64,000 nucleotides of DNA from Athripsodes cinereus (Eukaryota; Arthropoda; Insecta; Trichoptera; Leptoceridae). The notes below the pieces were generated by a model. That model had not been told where the DNA came from. It did no database searches and was given only the letters and a program-made list of their open reading frames with translations. Location of the stretch: assembly GCA_947579605.1 (NCBI GenBank), contig OX388306.1, positions 4,588,001 to 4,652,000 of the forward strand, in the 5' to 3' direction. The position numbers and the translations under genes are program-made. Position 1 is the stretch's first letter; each line of letters begins with the position of its first letter. Shown piece after piece: positions 10,261 to 23,335 of this stretch.

Positions 10261-10904
10261 TGTGCATACACCTACTTAGCGAATACTTATTTCAAATAAC
10301 ATGAACTAGTGGTCAACACACTCGCCTTGTAAGCGAAGGTTCATGGATTCCCATTTAAATCGATGTCAATATTAGGTAAGTTTGCAATAAATCGCGCCTT
10401 TATTGATAAACTCTCCCTTTGTACATTTATTGTATTTAATTTGAAAGTATACCTTCATTTTATTGTTTGTTATCAATGTGCAGTAAAGAATGAATATATA
10501 TATTTTTTTTTTAATATTAATTAATGCAGAATGGTTTAAATCCTAAAAGATAATAATTTCTCCTATAAAATATTCATTCTAATAATATATGGGCGTCTAT
10601 GTCGACGAATCTGCTTCAATATCCCATTTTCCATTCACATAATATGTCACCGATTCTACATAGCCCAATACATACATGTGAACTCTCCAAGTTTATTGGA
10701 TGCAAGAAGATCTATTGGGGATATTAAAGAAAATTTATTTAGCAATTCCACAGTTTATACTTCGAATAATACTTAAGCAACAAGCAAATACATAGATGGA
10801 GGTCTCTTACATGGTAAAAACAATAGAAAATTTTAAATTACGATTTTTTGTTTTTAAGCTTATAAAATTTTGATAATTCAAATTTTGTAATTTTTAAATT
10901 CAGC
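10261..10904. other. AT-rich DNA, nothing recognised
   Basis: No coding or transposon signal visible. Confidence 0.5.
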
Positions 10905-10970
10905 TTTAGACCGTGGAGCACCCGGTAAAGAATTGGTCTCCCACTCTTCTCCATAATGTATTAATTGTAG
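10905..10970 (+). repeat. REP1 fragment
   Basis: Contains TGGAGCACCCGGTAAAGAAT then TGGTCTCCCACTCTTCTCC, the end of REP1 seen in reverse at 8880-8905 and 30945-30990. Confidence 0.45.
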
Positions 10971-11452
10971 TTCTGAAGCTAAACTGTTTTTTTTACGCGG
11001 CGGCAGAATTACCATCCACACTTCTCAGCATTATACAACCAGATAAGTCTCCATAATATGATCAGTCATGGTCACACAAAAACTTTTCCTAAATCACTCG
11101 CAAACGAGTGGATGGCCTTGAGAAAAATAGAATAGAATAGTCTAATGCCGGGAAAAATTCACCTATCCAGTTATACAGGATATCAAAGGATTAGGCTCAG
11201 AACGCGGGTTCAAAATAACAGCATTGTGCCTGAAATATCTGTGTTCAAAAACTTTTTTACAATATTACAGGTGTTTATTATAATATATTTTTGAATTTTA
11301 ATGTACAAATTAACCGGTAAACATAATTTTTGTAAATTATTTATTAAAGATTTCGGAGTTACCCCTGTAGCTGACATGACTAAAGGTATTATATAAACGG
11401 ACCTAGAATGCCAAATATTTTTTATTTCTCCTGCTAGTTCTATATATTTACG
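10971..11452. other. No clear feature; possible LINE-end remnant
   Basis: A short plus-strand stretch near 11200-11285 reads about RTRVQNNSIVPEISVFKNFF. This has the flavour of a LINE C-terminus, but the frame is short and unsupported. Confidence 0.25.
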
Positions 11453-11523
11453 TATTTTTTCTGCGACGGTTGTTTGTATATTACCTATGTGTATTTTTCT
11501 GCGACGGTTGTTTGTATATTATG
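11453..11523. repeat. 38-bp tandem duplication
   Basis: The block CTGCGACGGTTGTTTGTATA starting at 11461 is repeated from 11499. The period is 38 bp with about two copies. Confidence 0.8.
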
Positions 11524-11599
11524 TTCTATAGAACTGTTATTGGTTTTGTTTTGTTATTGGTGTGATATGTTTTATTTCTAATTGTAATGTATACATTTT

Positions 11600-11660
11600 T
11601 TGATGTATTGTAAAAGGCAAATGCCGTTTATTGTCCAAAATTAATAAATAAATAAGTTTT
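11600..11660 (+). repeat. LINE/SINE-like (AATA)n tail
   Basis: GGCAAATGCCGTTTATTGTC precedes AAAATTAATAAATAAATAAG. The stem GGCAAATGCC plus AATA tail is the same design as at 3725-3770. Confidence 0.4.
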
Positions 11661-11714
11661 CGAATGTACCTACTGTAGAAGGCGGTTGTTCGAAATAAAT
11701 AAAACATTTTTATC

Positions 11715-11825
11715 TTAAATTCATCGACGAGGTTTGCCACCCATCCTGAATGTCTTGATATTGTCACGGAGAGAACAACTTGCATGTTTGTTACATGCAG
11801 CTGATCTTCTGGTGGTAAAGTAGTT
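11715..11825 (+). repeat. REP1 dispersed repeat, partial copy
   Basis: TCATCGACGAGGTTTGCCAC, CCATCCTGAATGTCTTGATA and GGAGAGAACAACTTGCATGT match the central REP1 blocks. Confidence 0.6.
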
Positions 11826-12580
11826 GAAGTAGTTTTTTTTTCATAGAAATAATAACATTTATAACTGACGACTTTATCCGCACACATTCACAGATAAATA
11901 GAAAATTAAAAAAAATAGAAAAATTTAACAATCCGATACTGAACCCATTCCAGGGACAAAAGCAGAACCAAAAATAAGACCCAATTCTCTTTTTGAATTT
12001 ATGACTAGTCTCAATCAATTCACATTGTGAAAAGTTCTCGTCAAAAGTATCACACAATTTGAATATTAGATAAAAAAAAAAGATTTTTCTGAGTAGGCAA
12101 TCATGTGATAAAAAATTAGAAATTTTTAAATCGTTAGAAGAAATAAAAACGTTATAGATTTTTTTAACTAAAATATTTTATGTTGAAAATTAAGCATTAG
12201 ATTTATTCATAAGTATAATAAGTGAACAAGTCTTTTTTGAAGAAATAACAAATTACTGTCTCATTAATTATACTTTTTTTGTGAAACTGGAAAAAATATT
12301 TCTGCAAAGATAAATTACCAAGTACGAAAAAAAAATACAGACATTATAGCGTTTTAAATTTTCCATTTTAAAGAAAAAAAATATTCTCTTCCTTTTATAC
12401 GTTTCTCTGGAATATTTTTAATGAAAATAACAAAAGCAATACTTGTAGTTTCGCAAGATTAATACTGTGATTTGTCAAAATGTCGAAAACGGTGTGGAAT
12501 TTCTGTAACGTTTGTTATATTAACATTAAACCAGTTACATATCTCTACTGCGAAAAAGATTAGGTAATCCGAAATCACAT
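11826..12580. other. AT-rich DNA, nothing recognised
   Basis: Many A and T homopolymers. The two minus-strand ORFs in 11537-12057 lack domain signals and overlap REP1, so they are not called. Confidence 0.5.
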
Positions 12581-12584
12581 TTCG

Positions 12585-12838
12585 CTAATCTTATTTAACA
12601 TAACGTTCTTGCCTTTGCGCCATGAGTTCGATTCCCGGCTAGGACAAAATGAAGAATAGCCCTTTTTCAAACTTTGCTGGCTCTGGGTTTTACATAATAT
12701 ATATAAAGTGCTTAATGCATTTAATAAATGCATCATCGTGTTAGTACCTACCCATAAAACAAGATGCATTTCTTGGTTTAGGAAGAACTCGATATTTTTG
12801 AATTGTCTATGCATGTTATGTTATGTAATTTATATTGG
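12585..12838 (+). mobile_element. tRNA-derived SINE, family A, copy 1
   Basis: The head includes CGTTCTTGCCTTTGCGCC and the B box GAGTTCGATTCCCGGCTAGG. The body has ACAAAATGAAGAATAGCCCT, GTGTTAGTACCTACCCATAA and GAATTGTCTATGCATGTTAT. The same order is found at 36012-36250 (-), where the tRNA-like head is better kept, at 32090-32322 (-) and at 33990-34190 (+). The mariner inserted directly beside its 3' end. Confidence 0.7.
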
Positions 12839-14123
12839 TACGAGGCATGCCTTTTAAGTTTTGTCGTTTGAAGAAAAAAACACAACTAGAACCTTATAGT
12901 ACTTTTTATTGTTTTTCAAAGTATTCACCACGTAGCTTAATACACTTTTCCATTCGCTCAAACCAGTTATTATAACATTTATTCCACTCTAAAGTGGGGG
13001 TGTTCAAAATGGCTGACTTGAAAGCGTCGACTGCTTCTTCACCGGACTGGAACCTTTGACCACGAAGACTTTTCTTAATTTTAGGAAATGTAAAGAAATC
13101 GTTAGGGCTTTGGTCAGGACTGTATGGAGGATGGTCAAGGATTTCTACTTTTTCCTGCTTCAAATACTCAATTGTTTGCCGAGCGCTGTGTGAGCTTGCG
13201 TTGTCGTGGTGCAGGATGATGCGTCGCTTTGAGTTAGATTTTCGAAGTTCGGCGATGACTTGTGGTAAACAAACTGTGGTATACCACTCTGCGTTAACCG
13301 TTCTACGATCTTCAAGTGCAATAGTCGCAACATGGCCGGTTTTTCCAACGAACGTGGCCACCATCTTCTTTGAAGTGCTTCGAGAACGAACAACTTTAGT
13401 CGGCTTTGGCTCGTCAGATTGTAGATTGTTGTTTGGAATCAGGATCGTAGGCATAGATCCAAGATTCGTCACCACTGATGATGTCGTAGACGTGATTTGA
13501 CTCTCCTCGGTTGAACCTTTCCAGAGTTTTCTTACACCATCTGACGCGGGCCGCCTTGTGATCGTCGGAAAGCAGATGCGGTATCCAACGGCAAACTAGC
13601 TTTCTCACACCAAGCGCTTCATGCAAGATCTTCTGAATGGTTGTCCCTGAGATGCCTAATAGAGCCTCTATCTCTCGATATGTCACATGACGATCTTCGA
13701 GAATTAGTTGTCTCACAGCAATGATGTTATCTTCAGTGAAGGCGGATTTTGGGCGTCCTTAGCGAGATTTGTCACTAACACTAGTATGTCCACGCTGGAA
13801 TTCTAAATACCAGCGTTCGACAGTCCGCAGACATGGGGCTTCATCATTGAACACAGATGTTAGCTCTGCAAAACACTGAAGCCGTGTCAGGCCTCTTCTA
13901 AAGTTGTACAAAATTATTGCACTAACATTTTCCTTAGAAAGATTCATTTTCGTACGTAACCTGACAGATTCCAGTCGACGCTGTGACTAAACAATAGCAT
14001 TTATCCTAATACATTCAACTGTTTTGAGATTCAAAATTTAAACACATTCGAATATAGAACAGTTCCAAATTCAAAATTGCCGGGAAATATGGAAACGACA
14101 GAACTTAAAAGGCATGCCTCGTA
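12839..14123 (-). mobile_element. mariner transposon, complete but mutated
   Basis: The element is 12841-14121 (1281 bp). Ends are CGAGGCATGCCTTTTAAGTT and AACTTAAAAGGCATGCCTCG, continuing as about 28-bp inverted repeats with one difference, between TA dinucleotides at 12839-12840 and 14122-14123. Length and a single internal transposase fit a full mariner. It is non-autonomous because the transposase is broken. Confidence 0.92.
12906..13947 (-). pseudogene. mariner transposase (DD34D), one stop and one frameshift
   Basis: The frame begins at ATG 13947 (MNLSKENVSAIILYNFRRG). It contains an N-terminal HTH region, TVERWYLEFQRGHTSVSDKS, a TAA at 13759-13761, then the second HTH, RWIPHLLS (WVPHEL-like linker) and SGDESWIYAYDPDSKQ with the first catalytic Asp. 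The frame shifts around 13412-13425. The rest has HHDNASSHSA (second Asp) and YSPDQSPNDFFTFP, whose Asp lies 34 residues after it. It would cut and paste the TIRs above. All catalytic residues survive, only the frame is damaged, implying modest age. Confidence 0.9.
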
Positions 14124-14666
14124 CATACTAATGGAGAAACAGTGAATCCTGGATGGCAGGTTATAATATGTGCATGCCACAAATGATGCTGTACTCCAAC
14201 GCACTCAAAGGGAAGAACTGTAGACTCTGATATCTAGGAGAGACTATGGTCCTAGCTTGGTCATGTTTTCCATAGCAATAAAAGAGTTAGACATTTAAGA
14301 TATTAAGTATTATACCTACGTAACGTTTTACGAACATTTGCCACCTTCGTTTTACAGAACACTCGAACACTTACAAAAAAGAGTAGGAGATTTATTTTTA
14401 TCGGGGACTCCACGTGTTAACTATATCCAGTAATAGTTCTCCAAAAGAAGAGCACTTTTATTTCGTCCACACGGGTTCCGACGGTCCAGACATTCACAAT
14501 TAACCGTTCCTATGACAAAGACAACAGAACACTAGGAATTTCGTGGAAGTATAAGGTGACTTAAATAGCGCAAAATGTTCAAAAAAGAATTGGTTGGATT
14601 CTGCTCTATGTTTTCAAGAGAAGCATGAAAAGTGATGGTGCGTTTCTGGGGATATTTTGTTTGCTT
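14124..14666. other. Spacer with a REP1 fragment
   Basis: About 14345-14420 contains TTCGTTTTACAGAACACTCG and AAAAAAGAGTAGGAGATTTA, a diverged REP1 piece in reverse orientation. No gene seen in the rest. Confidence 0.4.
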
Positions 14667-14679
14667 ATACCTATGAATA

Positions 14680-15003
14680 TTGGTAGGGCCACGGTGGGGT
14701 ACATTTCGCTGGAAAATGTGCTCCTATAAAATGCCGTGTAATGCCACAGTTGCATTCCATCAGCAACACTACCAATAGTCCTACTCCCTAGCGTCCACGA
14801 GTGGTCTTAGGCCCCGCGAGCCCCGGGCAATGTGGCCACTGACATTAACATCAGTGTCATAGCAGATAGGGAGAGGATGAAGGGCGAGTGTCCGGCGCCT
14901 TAAAACCGGGATCCCCCAGCTAAGGGTAGGTAACCCTGACAGAAAATTCCACCGAAGAAGGCAACGGGAAACCACTTCGGTCAACCTTCCCCAGGACACC
15001 ACT
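14680..15003 (+). promoter_or_regulatory. LINE 5' UTR, presumed internal promoter region
   Basis: GC-richer than all surroundings. It contains CCCCGCGAGCCCCGGGCAAT, GGGATCCCCCAGCTAAGGGT and AACGGGAAACCACTTCGGTC before the ATG. LINEs carry their promoter inside the 5' UTR; that role here is inferred from position only. Confidence 0.5.
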
Positions 15004-16434
15004 ATGGAGAGAAAACAAGCAACGGCCCCGAGTCCCGGGCGGTCCTTAAATGGACCAGGGGTGCGAAGAATCTCCCGGCTCGACATAGTGAATGACATGG
15101 TGAGAATTGGAACATGGAATGTTAGAAGCCTATATGCAGCTGGTAAAATAGACAATGTTATACAGGAGATGATGAGAATTAAGATTGACATCCTTGGTAT
15201 CAGTGAACTCAGATGGACTGGAACAGGAGTGCATCAACATGAAAAAGGCAACCTGTATTATTCTGGAAGTGATATATCTGACAATAACCACCGGAATGGG
15301 GTTGGCATATTTGTATCACTAGATTATATAAAATTTGTTAAAAAGTTTGTTCCCATATCGGACAGAATTATGATTCTACAATTAGAAGCACGACCTTTCA
15401 ATGTTAATATTATACAAATATATGCACCAACAGCTGACAATAGATATGATGATGAAATTGAAAAACTATATGAAAGCATTACAAATGTTCTGAAATCGAC
15501 AAAAAGTGATGACATAAATATTATAATTGGGGACTTCAATGCAAAGATTGGAGAGGGCCGACGTTCACACTTAGTTGGGGATTATGGTCTAGGTCAGTCT
15601 AATAGCAGAGGTGATAGAATGTTTGAATTCTGCGAAGAGCATAATATGGTAGTTCTAAACACATGGTATAAGCTTCCGAAACGCAGACTATACACATGGA
15701 AATCACCACAAGACAATCCATCTTGTCCCAATCCTATCAGAAATCAGATTGACTATGCACTGATAGGAGAAAGATTCAGAAACAGCATTAAACGTGCCAC
15801 GACATATCCTGGAACCGATATAGGATCAGATCATAATCCACTTATTATAGATATTAGATTAAAATTAAAAATAGCAACGAAAAAAAATATACAAAAGAGA
15901 GTTAACACTGAAAAATTGAAAATTGCAGACATAAGAAACACAGTATCCACTGATTTAAATGAAAGATTACAACAGATGAATGATAATGACACGTCAGTTG
16001 AACAACAATGGAATAATCTTAAAAACACACTTCACAATGTCTGCAAAGAACACCTAAAATCTGAAAAAAGTATTCGTAAAAAACAGTGGATGACAGAAGA
16101 TATTTTAAATTTAATGGAACGACGTAGAATAGCTGGTATCAGGGATCGCAACGGCAACGAATATAAGAACCTCCAAAGGACTATAAAACGAGAGATTAAA
16201 AGAGCAAAGGAAGAGTGGATGAAGAGACAGTGTGAGGAGTTGGAACAATATGATCGGATGCATGATTCATTTAATATGCATAAAAAATTAAAAGAACTGA
16301 CTGGCCTCAGTAGGAAGCCTAAACCTACCTGTCTCACAGACGATTCTAATAACTTGATCTTGGAAGATTCGAAAATCTTAAAAACTTGGGAAGATTATAA
16401 TTATAAGAACACTCTTCCAAGATGCTCGAACTGA
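15004..16434 (+). pseudogene. LINE polyprotein, AP-endonuclease part up to a frameshift
   Basis: Opens at ATG 15004 in a good context. Motifs in order: VRIGTWNVRSLYAAGK and DILGISELRW (start of the exonuclease-endonuclease-phosphatase fold), IIIGDFNAKIG (about residue 175), RRLYTWKSP, and GSDHNPLIIDI (catalytic Asp-His, about residue 277). This domain nicks target DNA to prime reverse transcription. After it comes a basic linker (RRRIAGIRDRNGNEY). The frame then runs into a stop at 16434 because of what looks like a 4-base duplication in a TATAATTATAAG stretch at about 16393-16404. It continues in another frame as the RT domain. Confidence 0.88.
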
Positions 16435-17503
16435 CGTTGAAATATCAGAACATGGTCAAGGTCCTGCTATATTGAAATCTGAAATACTACATGCTATATC
16501 CACATCAAAACCTCGAAAAGCTTGTGGACCTGATGAAGTCCCTATTGAGGTTATAGAGTTGATTAGTGAAAATAATATTGATTGTTTACTTGAACTGTTT
16601 AATAAAATATATGACACAGGGACTATCCCCCAAGATTGGTTAAAATCTGTATTTATTACATTACCTACAAAACAACACCCGAAAAAATGTAACGATTATC
16701 GCCTTATAAGTCTTATGAGCCATATTCTGAAAATATTTCTTAAAATAATACATGCTAGAATAAGATTGAAATGCGAACAAGACTTGGATGATACTCAGTT
16801 TGGGTTCAGGAATGGTTTTGGTACCCGTGAAGCGCTGACAACAATAAACATATTATTGCAAAAATGTTACGACCAAAGAAAGGATATCTATGCTTGTTTT
16901 ATTGACTACGAAAAAGCATTTGACAGAGTTAAACACACAGATTTAATTGAGATGTTATTGAGATGTGGTATAGATGAAAGGGATGTGAGAATTATCAAGA
17001 ACCTATACTGGGACCAAAACGCTATTATTAAACTAGAAAATGGAAATATCTCACAAGGTATTCCTATTCAGCGAGGAGTTCGACAGGGATGTGTTCTCTC
17101 ACCAACTTTATTTAATCTGTACTCTGACTTGGTCTTTAAGGAAGCGCTAACTGACATAAATCTCGGTGTGAAGGTCAATGGAGTGGTCATCAATAATATC
17201 AGATATGCAGATGACACTGTTCTTGTTGCAGACAGTTTAAAGGACCTTCAAGAACTGCTCGATAAAATTAATGCCACTGGTGAACGTTTTGGCTTAAACA
17301 TTAATGTGAGCAAAACTAAAATGATGGTTTTTAGCCGAGAAAGTCATCCAAATGTCTATCTTGCACTAAAAGGTGTTGGTATCGAAAGGGTGAAACAGTT
17401 CAAGTACTTGGGAAGCATAATCACTGAAAAATTAGACCCTGACACTGAAATAAAATGCAGAATAGAAGCGGCACGAACAGCATTTAATAAAATGAAAAAC
17501 CTT
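16404..17503 (+). pseudogene. LINE polyprotein, reverse-transcriptase domain, cut by LTR insertion
   Basis: Frame of the second open segment (ATG at 16472). RT motifs in order: KPRKACGPDEVPIEVI, YRLISLMSHILKIF, FGFRNGFGTREAL, CFIDYEKAFDRVKH (motif A Asp), GVRQGCVLSPTLFNLY (motif B), NIRYADDTVLVAD (YADD catalytic pair) and FKYLGSIITE (thumb side). It copies LINE RNA at the nicked target. The frame is interrupted after KMKNL by the LTR element at 17504; the remainder is at 27415-27897 and is in phase once the insert and one 4-bp duplication are removed. Confidence 0.9.
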
Positions 17504-20500
17504 TGATACGTACCTGCGTACTCTCCGCTGGTTACTCCCCTTTAGAATCCAGCCAGTGTCCAAAAACACAGCCTCCGGCTTAGCTCAGTCTTATCTCTTT
17601 AGGCGGAGGTGCAGGTCCCGATCAAAAGTATATGTACTTATTGGTTCGGTTTCTCTCTCTCTTTCTCTATTCTTGCCTTTTGGCTCTATGACAGAGGGAT
17701 AAGTGGGGTGTCCTACTCTCTACTTAAATTAAAATCTTAATTTGGTATGACTCACGTTTATTGAGATATAAAAGCAAAAAAAAAAACAACATTTAACAAA
17801 AGAAAACCTAAGGCTATGTGTGTTACAACTAATTTTGTTATTCCTGATAATCAATCAATCAATAAATCAAATCAAAGAGAAAAAAAAAATAATTTCACCA
17901 TAAACATTTAGCAATAGGTTCACATTCATGCACATAGAATATTTATAGGTATACAGTATCAATTTGGCACATGCACATCTTAGAATATATTATAGTATCA
18001 ACTTAGGGAAACAATTGTTCCCTTTCGCTGAATATTTATAGGTATACAAATTTGCATTTTATTGATTAACCATAGTAATGACATTACTATCCTGGACAAC
18101 TCAGGATTTCACTGTTTTGCGAAAAATCACCGCAAGGGCACACATATATTATCATTCAATATATTAGGTCTTATATTAATTACTCTACTCCCAGATACCC
18201 TGATTTGTTGCAATACAAAAAAAATCAAAAAAAAAAAAATAAAAGGGTTGAAGTCAAATTATGATTGATCCCTACTTATCAGAGACAATTGAAACAGAAA
18301 AACTCAAATCGTCATAGAAAATTTCAATATTTAAGTTGTACTGTATAATATGTAAAAATTGTTTATTTGTATTAATAAAATAGAATACAAAAAAATAAAC
18401 TCTATTCACAACCACCTTAGGATTCGTTACGTGAATTAAATAACTCCCAACTTATCGCTAGGTACATATTCAGTTAATATTGGGTATTGCATAATTTCAT
18501 AAAAAATAAAAATCAAATAAAAAAAAAAACTAAAACCAAGTGAAAACAAAACAAAAACCACTTTCTTCCTTGTCTACCCTTCCTATTTCGTTCCAGCGAT
18601 TTCTCTACCCCAATACCTGACTATCATGTCTATATAAGATATCAATATTCTTACGGCTGTCCGACGGGAAAGGCCTTCTGGGATGATTCCACGTTTCTGG
18701 TCGTTCCTATTCCCACAATCCAGTTGGTAACGTTCCTTCAGTCACGACACAACGATTCACTTGTTGGACGTCCACGCCCTCAGCTTTGTGTTCATATAAC
18801 AATGTTCTATAACACCTACACCAGTCTATGCGAAAGATGACAGCTTGCCTGAATTTAGCTGATTAAATAACTTCACAATATCGTTTCAACCTGTGAGTAG
18901 AAACGATATTATTTCTATCACGATTGTCCAGGGAGTTTCAGATACCGATTTAGGTACTATTATTAAAACACTGCGCTATTTACCTTTAGTAGGTAGATAC
19001 AAAAAATCACAAATAAAGTCATTAATTCTCCTCCGGTCACAATTCTAAAGTCTGATTTAATTTAATTATTATTATTACCAATATAATTATCTATCACCAA
19101 TTTCTCACTCAACAGATACGTCCTGTTCTCACCTCGATTTACAGAAAGTCACGAAGGAATTAATGATTTCTCCCCCCGATCACAATTATATAATCCGACT
19201 CGTTTGCGTGTATTTAATTTAATTATTATTACCAGTAATTATCTATCACCAATTATTCACTCGCAGAATGTTTTTACTAGTTCGATGGAGTAGCACTATC
19301 ACAAAAATTATCTTCTAAGTCAAAAAAAAAAAAAAAAACATGTAGATATATTTAATCGATATCAAAAATAAAACTGACTATCTACACTGACAATGATCTT
19401 CCACCAAAGCAATACGGCTTTTCTCTAGTCAGATCGACAACAGACGCGCGACCTCTTGACCGTTTTCTCTCTCGAAAGCGAAATTCGGAATCTGACTAAG
19501 GAATCGCTGTGCAATGATTTTTATTAACTCATCTATCGATCTCCTACCCAAATCACGGACAAAAAAATCTTATGTAACCGCCCTTAACCCATAATGTCAT
19601 TGGTCCGTCATTATCCAATTAACGCTTCGCATTCGTTGACATCTGGATTGTTACCGATAGCCCGTTTCCAGGGTCGGTCCCCCAATGTAAGGCACGCTTT
19701 GCTCTTGCCCCGTGCGGGAATAAAATAGTGCGAAAAAATTAAAACCTCGTTATTTCAATACTTAACACATATCTCCTCCGAATGTCGCGGCAGCTATGTT
19801 ATAAGTTAATTTCTTCTACCATTGCCCTTTGACATTATTACCGGATACCTACTTCGTCTAATTTCCATTTTCAATTTGAATCGACATAAGGAATGTACGA
19901 GGGTCATTTTAATGAAACGATTACGTGGTTATTTTTTTTGTTTATTCACTTTTCCTAAAGAAACGTCTTTCTTACTTCTGCCCGCGTCCATTTCGTAATT
20001 TTTCTTTTCTACCGACGGACCTGTTTTTCGGTTTCGGAATCATATGTTCCTGGAAGAGCTGCGATTTTTGACCCCGCCCTGCTTCGACACACCCCATGTA
20101 TTGTTCATAGCGCCAGGGCGGCAATTTCACAGTGGCCCAACTTACGAGTCGGATTCATTTCGATTTTCAACTTTATTTATTCCAGACCGATTTCTCTCAT
20201 AACCGCTCCAAGCTTTCAGGAGCAGTCGTTGTTCACCCTCTCCACGCTTAAGGTAACCCCTAGGGAGGAAATATCTTAGTGATTCGAAAAACAATGCCCC
20301 CCGCTTCGAAATTAATTTACCCCTTTACTGATCTGCTTATTCGAACAGACAATTTACATATGATAACTCGCGATCTCACCCTTTTTTTCCATTTTTTTAT
20401 ATCCGGAGTTATTTCACGATTCTTTTCTCCCACTACCAAATTCGATACGCCACTGTTACCATAAATCTTCAGTTTAATGGCCTCGATGTGTGGCCTTCGT

Positions 20501-20810
20501 TCAAAATTCCCCGAAAGGGTATTTTTTGTTGGTCTATTTTTAGCATGAATTTTGGTAGCTGTCTAATTTGATATTTATGACCGGACCAAGTCCAAAATTT
20601 GGACTATATAAAAAAAATACACGGATCAAATTTGCTTCTTAAAATTAAATGACATCCTCTGAATTTATTACTTCCTAAACAAAGACGGAAACTTCCTCTC
20701 GTCTACATTCCCACGATTGAGAATCTATCCCTACATACTTATTGTCCAGCATGTGTCTCAAACCCATCATCTTCGAATGCTGAAATTTGTCAACTATTTC
20801 CTACATAACA
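17504..20810 (-). repeat. 3' LTR (element orientation) of the LARD-like element
   Basis: 3307 bp, reading TGATACGT...CATAACA on the plus strand. It matches 24103-27410 throughout by eye, with one A fewer in the A-run at about 18230. No ORF of note lies in either strand. Identity of the LTRs means insertion is recent. Confidence 0.92.
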
Positions 20811-20830
20811 ATCCCACCCTACTTAATTTG
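20811..20830 (-). other. Polypurine tract of the LARD-like element
   Basis: On the minus strand AATTAAGTAGGGTGGGAT runs straight into the LTR start TGTTATG. A purine-rich run at this junction primes plus-strand synthesis in LTR elements. Confidence 0.75.
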
Positions 20831-23330
20831 ACAAATTTCAGCCTATTCCCTTGGCCTTCTTAAAAAAAAAACACAAAAATAAATAAATGAACCATCTAAC
20901 GTTCAAGACATATTCTATCTATTTGCCCGGCGCCACTTGGTTTCGCGTTTTCTGTCTTGTCGTAGCGTTAAACCAAGAAATCTGCTACGTGCTTCGTAAA
21001 GTTGTAATATTTCTTGACCATGATAGTCCATTTAACCAAACAGGCCCCCTTATGCCTTAATTAGTCTCCGTTTTATATTCCTACCTTCCTTCCCCCTCCA
21101 CAACGATATTAAGCTTGTTCATAACCCGTTATTTACGCCTTATCTACGCGTTGTATTTATGCAATAACCATCACAATGCTAATAATACTTAGCCTAAAAT
21201 ACATTTTGCTTTTTAAAAATTTACTTTTATAACTACACTCATGCTTTTATAGGTTCTTAATACAATAAACGTTACATTCTTATATAAAAATATACAATTT
21301 ACAGAGCAATAGTCATTTTGCGAGTTTTGTTCACCTTGTAAGGGAAATAATTGAATCAAATGAACCAATTCTTTCTCCCGAATCAACCCATAGTCTTCCC
21401 GTAATTTTACATCTCCCATTTACTGTATGTTTTCAATGAGTCCCCATATTTTTTTTCTATTTCCAATCGAGTATTTACATCATAGGCAATATCTGATACA
21501 TTTACTTAACAAGTATGTGGTCACTTATAATAACTAGATTACATAAAACAAAACAAACCCATATATCATTTATAAATACAAATCATCTCCTTCATCGTTT
21601 TTCACCATATTCATTATGCACGAATCACCTTCGTGCACTCATTAGGTATCTCAGACCCCTTACCCCTGTCTCAAAAAAAACAGAATACTTTTATACTAAC
21701 ACAATATATACATGGTAAATAATCAAATATCTCTACCTCATTACCACGTTATCACGATTGAAAATGACCATCTATAATTTATCATACTAATATTCAATTA
21801 ATTTGTTTACACATTCATTTATTTTATTTTATTTTATTTAAGCCCTAAACGGCTGTTACCTCTTACATCAACCTATAGTACAATTACTTAACATCATCTA
21901 GATTTATATATATACATCATACAATTTATTATAGGTATCAATCAATACAGAAAAAAAATATAACAGTATTTTTTTGAACAATAAAACAACCCTAAAATAT
22001 ACGAGAACTATAAGTATAAAATGGTGTGAAATTTAAACAATGAATTTACACTTATACCAAATAATGAAAAATGAAATAAAACTTATCAAAGCTAATTGCT
22101 AATTCAATTTAATTAAACATTATAATGAGTCATACCTTGCGCCTAAATTATAATCTAATATACTACTAGCTACTTCACCTACCCTTTCTCCTGACAAGGA
22201 CTCCAGGTCATTTACCCTTAAATGCCTAAATGTGGGGGGGGCTACCCCCCCTCCATTTTCCGTCCGAGACCAGGTCACAACCCATCATTATGGAGATGGA
22301 TTTACCACCCTTGATAAATCTGGAAACCGTTTTCCACTCGCGTTCTCCGATAAGATGAGTGAGTCGAACCTTCTTCTATAATCTACGATTCCTTCCATCT
22401 CCACTACCTACTAACTCACTTCAAACTATCTCTCCATGCGGTATCTACCTTGCACTTCCGACCACGATCCCCTCTCGCTCCCAGTTCCGCCTTCTTTCCT
22501 CGTTTCTCGTCGCTTTACGATTCTGTCTGACTACTTTCGTAAGTAACACGACAATAGCACCCTTACTATGTCAAGAGCCGTCATGCCTTTCGCATAAAAC
22601 GGTTCCTTGCTCTTACGTTCTTACAAACCAATCTTCCCAAACTGCGACCTAATTTTCAATTTAATCCTCACGTCCTACAAGCCTTACCCGCACTCTATCT
22701 CTTCAGGTAATAACGGTTTTATTTGTTTTCGGCTAACAAAATTTCTATTGTCCTATTCCCTTGGCCACTATTGTTATGTAAACAATAGTTTGTCACGCCT
22801 CCTCGTAGTCGTATACCTGTCTCCAAACAGTATTGCTTCCTGTCGCCATCTTGGCTATGCGACATCTCTACATACCTAACCGGACGAATGTTTTCCGCCT
22901 TACATTCCACCTATCCATCTTAGCTACTATACGGAATAATAATAACTAAAACTTATGATTTTGTTAGAAACTAATTACTCTCACCTAATGATATATCCTT
23001 ATTTCTAGATTTCTACGTACTATTTATCTAATTTGCGACATATACCTAACTGCTAAGTGTATACACTGTACATTCAAATTATCTTTACACTATACCTACC
23101 TAGTTATCTCTCTTACAACGAAATTCTTAATTCGGCCTCTATCTAAATCTAGTTATTTTGTTAGTACTTATGTTACGACTTAGGCTAATAATAATATAGG
23201 TATGACAAACGGTTTCTATTTTACATGAAAAAAAAACATATTAAACCTAATCTAAAATATATACGTATCTATATCCTTCACAACATTATTTACATTAGTT
23301 ACAGTAATTCTGATGTTCGATATTTTTATT
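20831..23330 (-). other. Non-coding interior of the LARD-like element
   Basis: No long ORF on either strand and no gag-pol motifs. It includes a G8/C6 hairpin near 22233-22252 (GGGGGGGGCTACCCCCC) and a reverse (AAATA)n-type tail near 21825-21870 next to an AACAGCCGTTTAGGGCTT block, which suggests an older LINE/SINE end within the element. Confidence 0.7.
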
Positions 23331-23335
23331 TTATG

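Noticed and set aside
11537..12057. Two minus-strand ORFs of 116 and 88 codons
   Set aside because: They overlap a REP1 copy and AT-rich DNA, and show no domain signal.
14781..15191. 136-codon minus-strand ORF
   Set aside because: Antisense shadow of the LINE 5' UTR and endonuclease start, which is GC-rich.
18062..18268. 68-codon ORF (and its twin at 24661-24864)
   Set aside because: Lies in both LTR copies, ends in a poly-A-derived lysine run and has no domain; a by-product of AT-rich LTR sequence.
22359..22879. Two overlapping plus-strand ORFs in the LARD-like interior
   Set aside because: They run antisense to the element, overlap each other in different frames and show no conserved motif.
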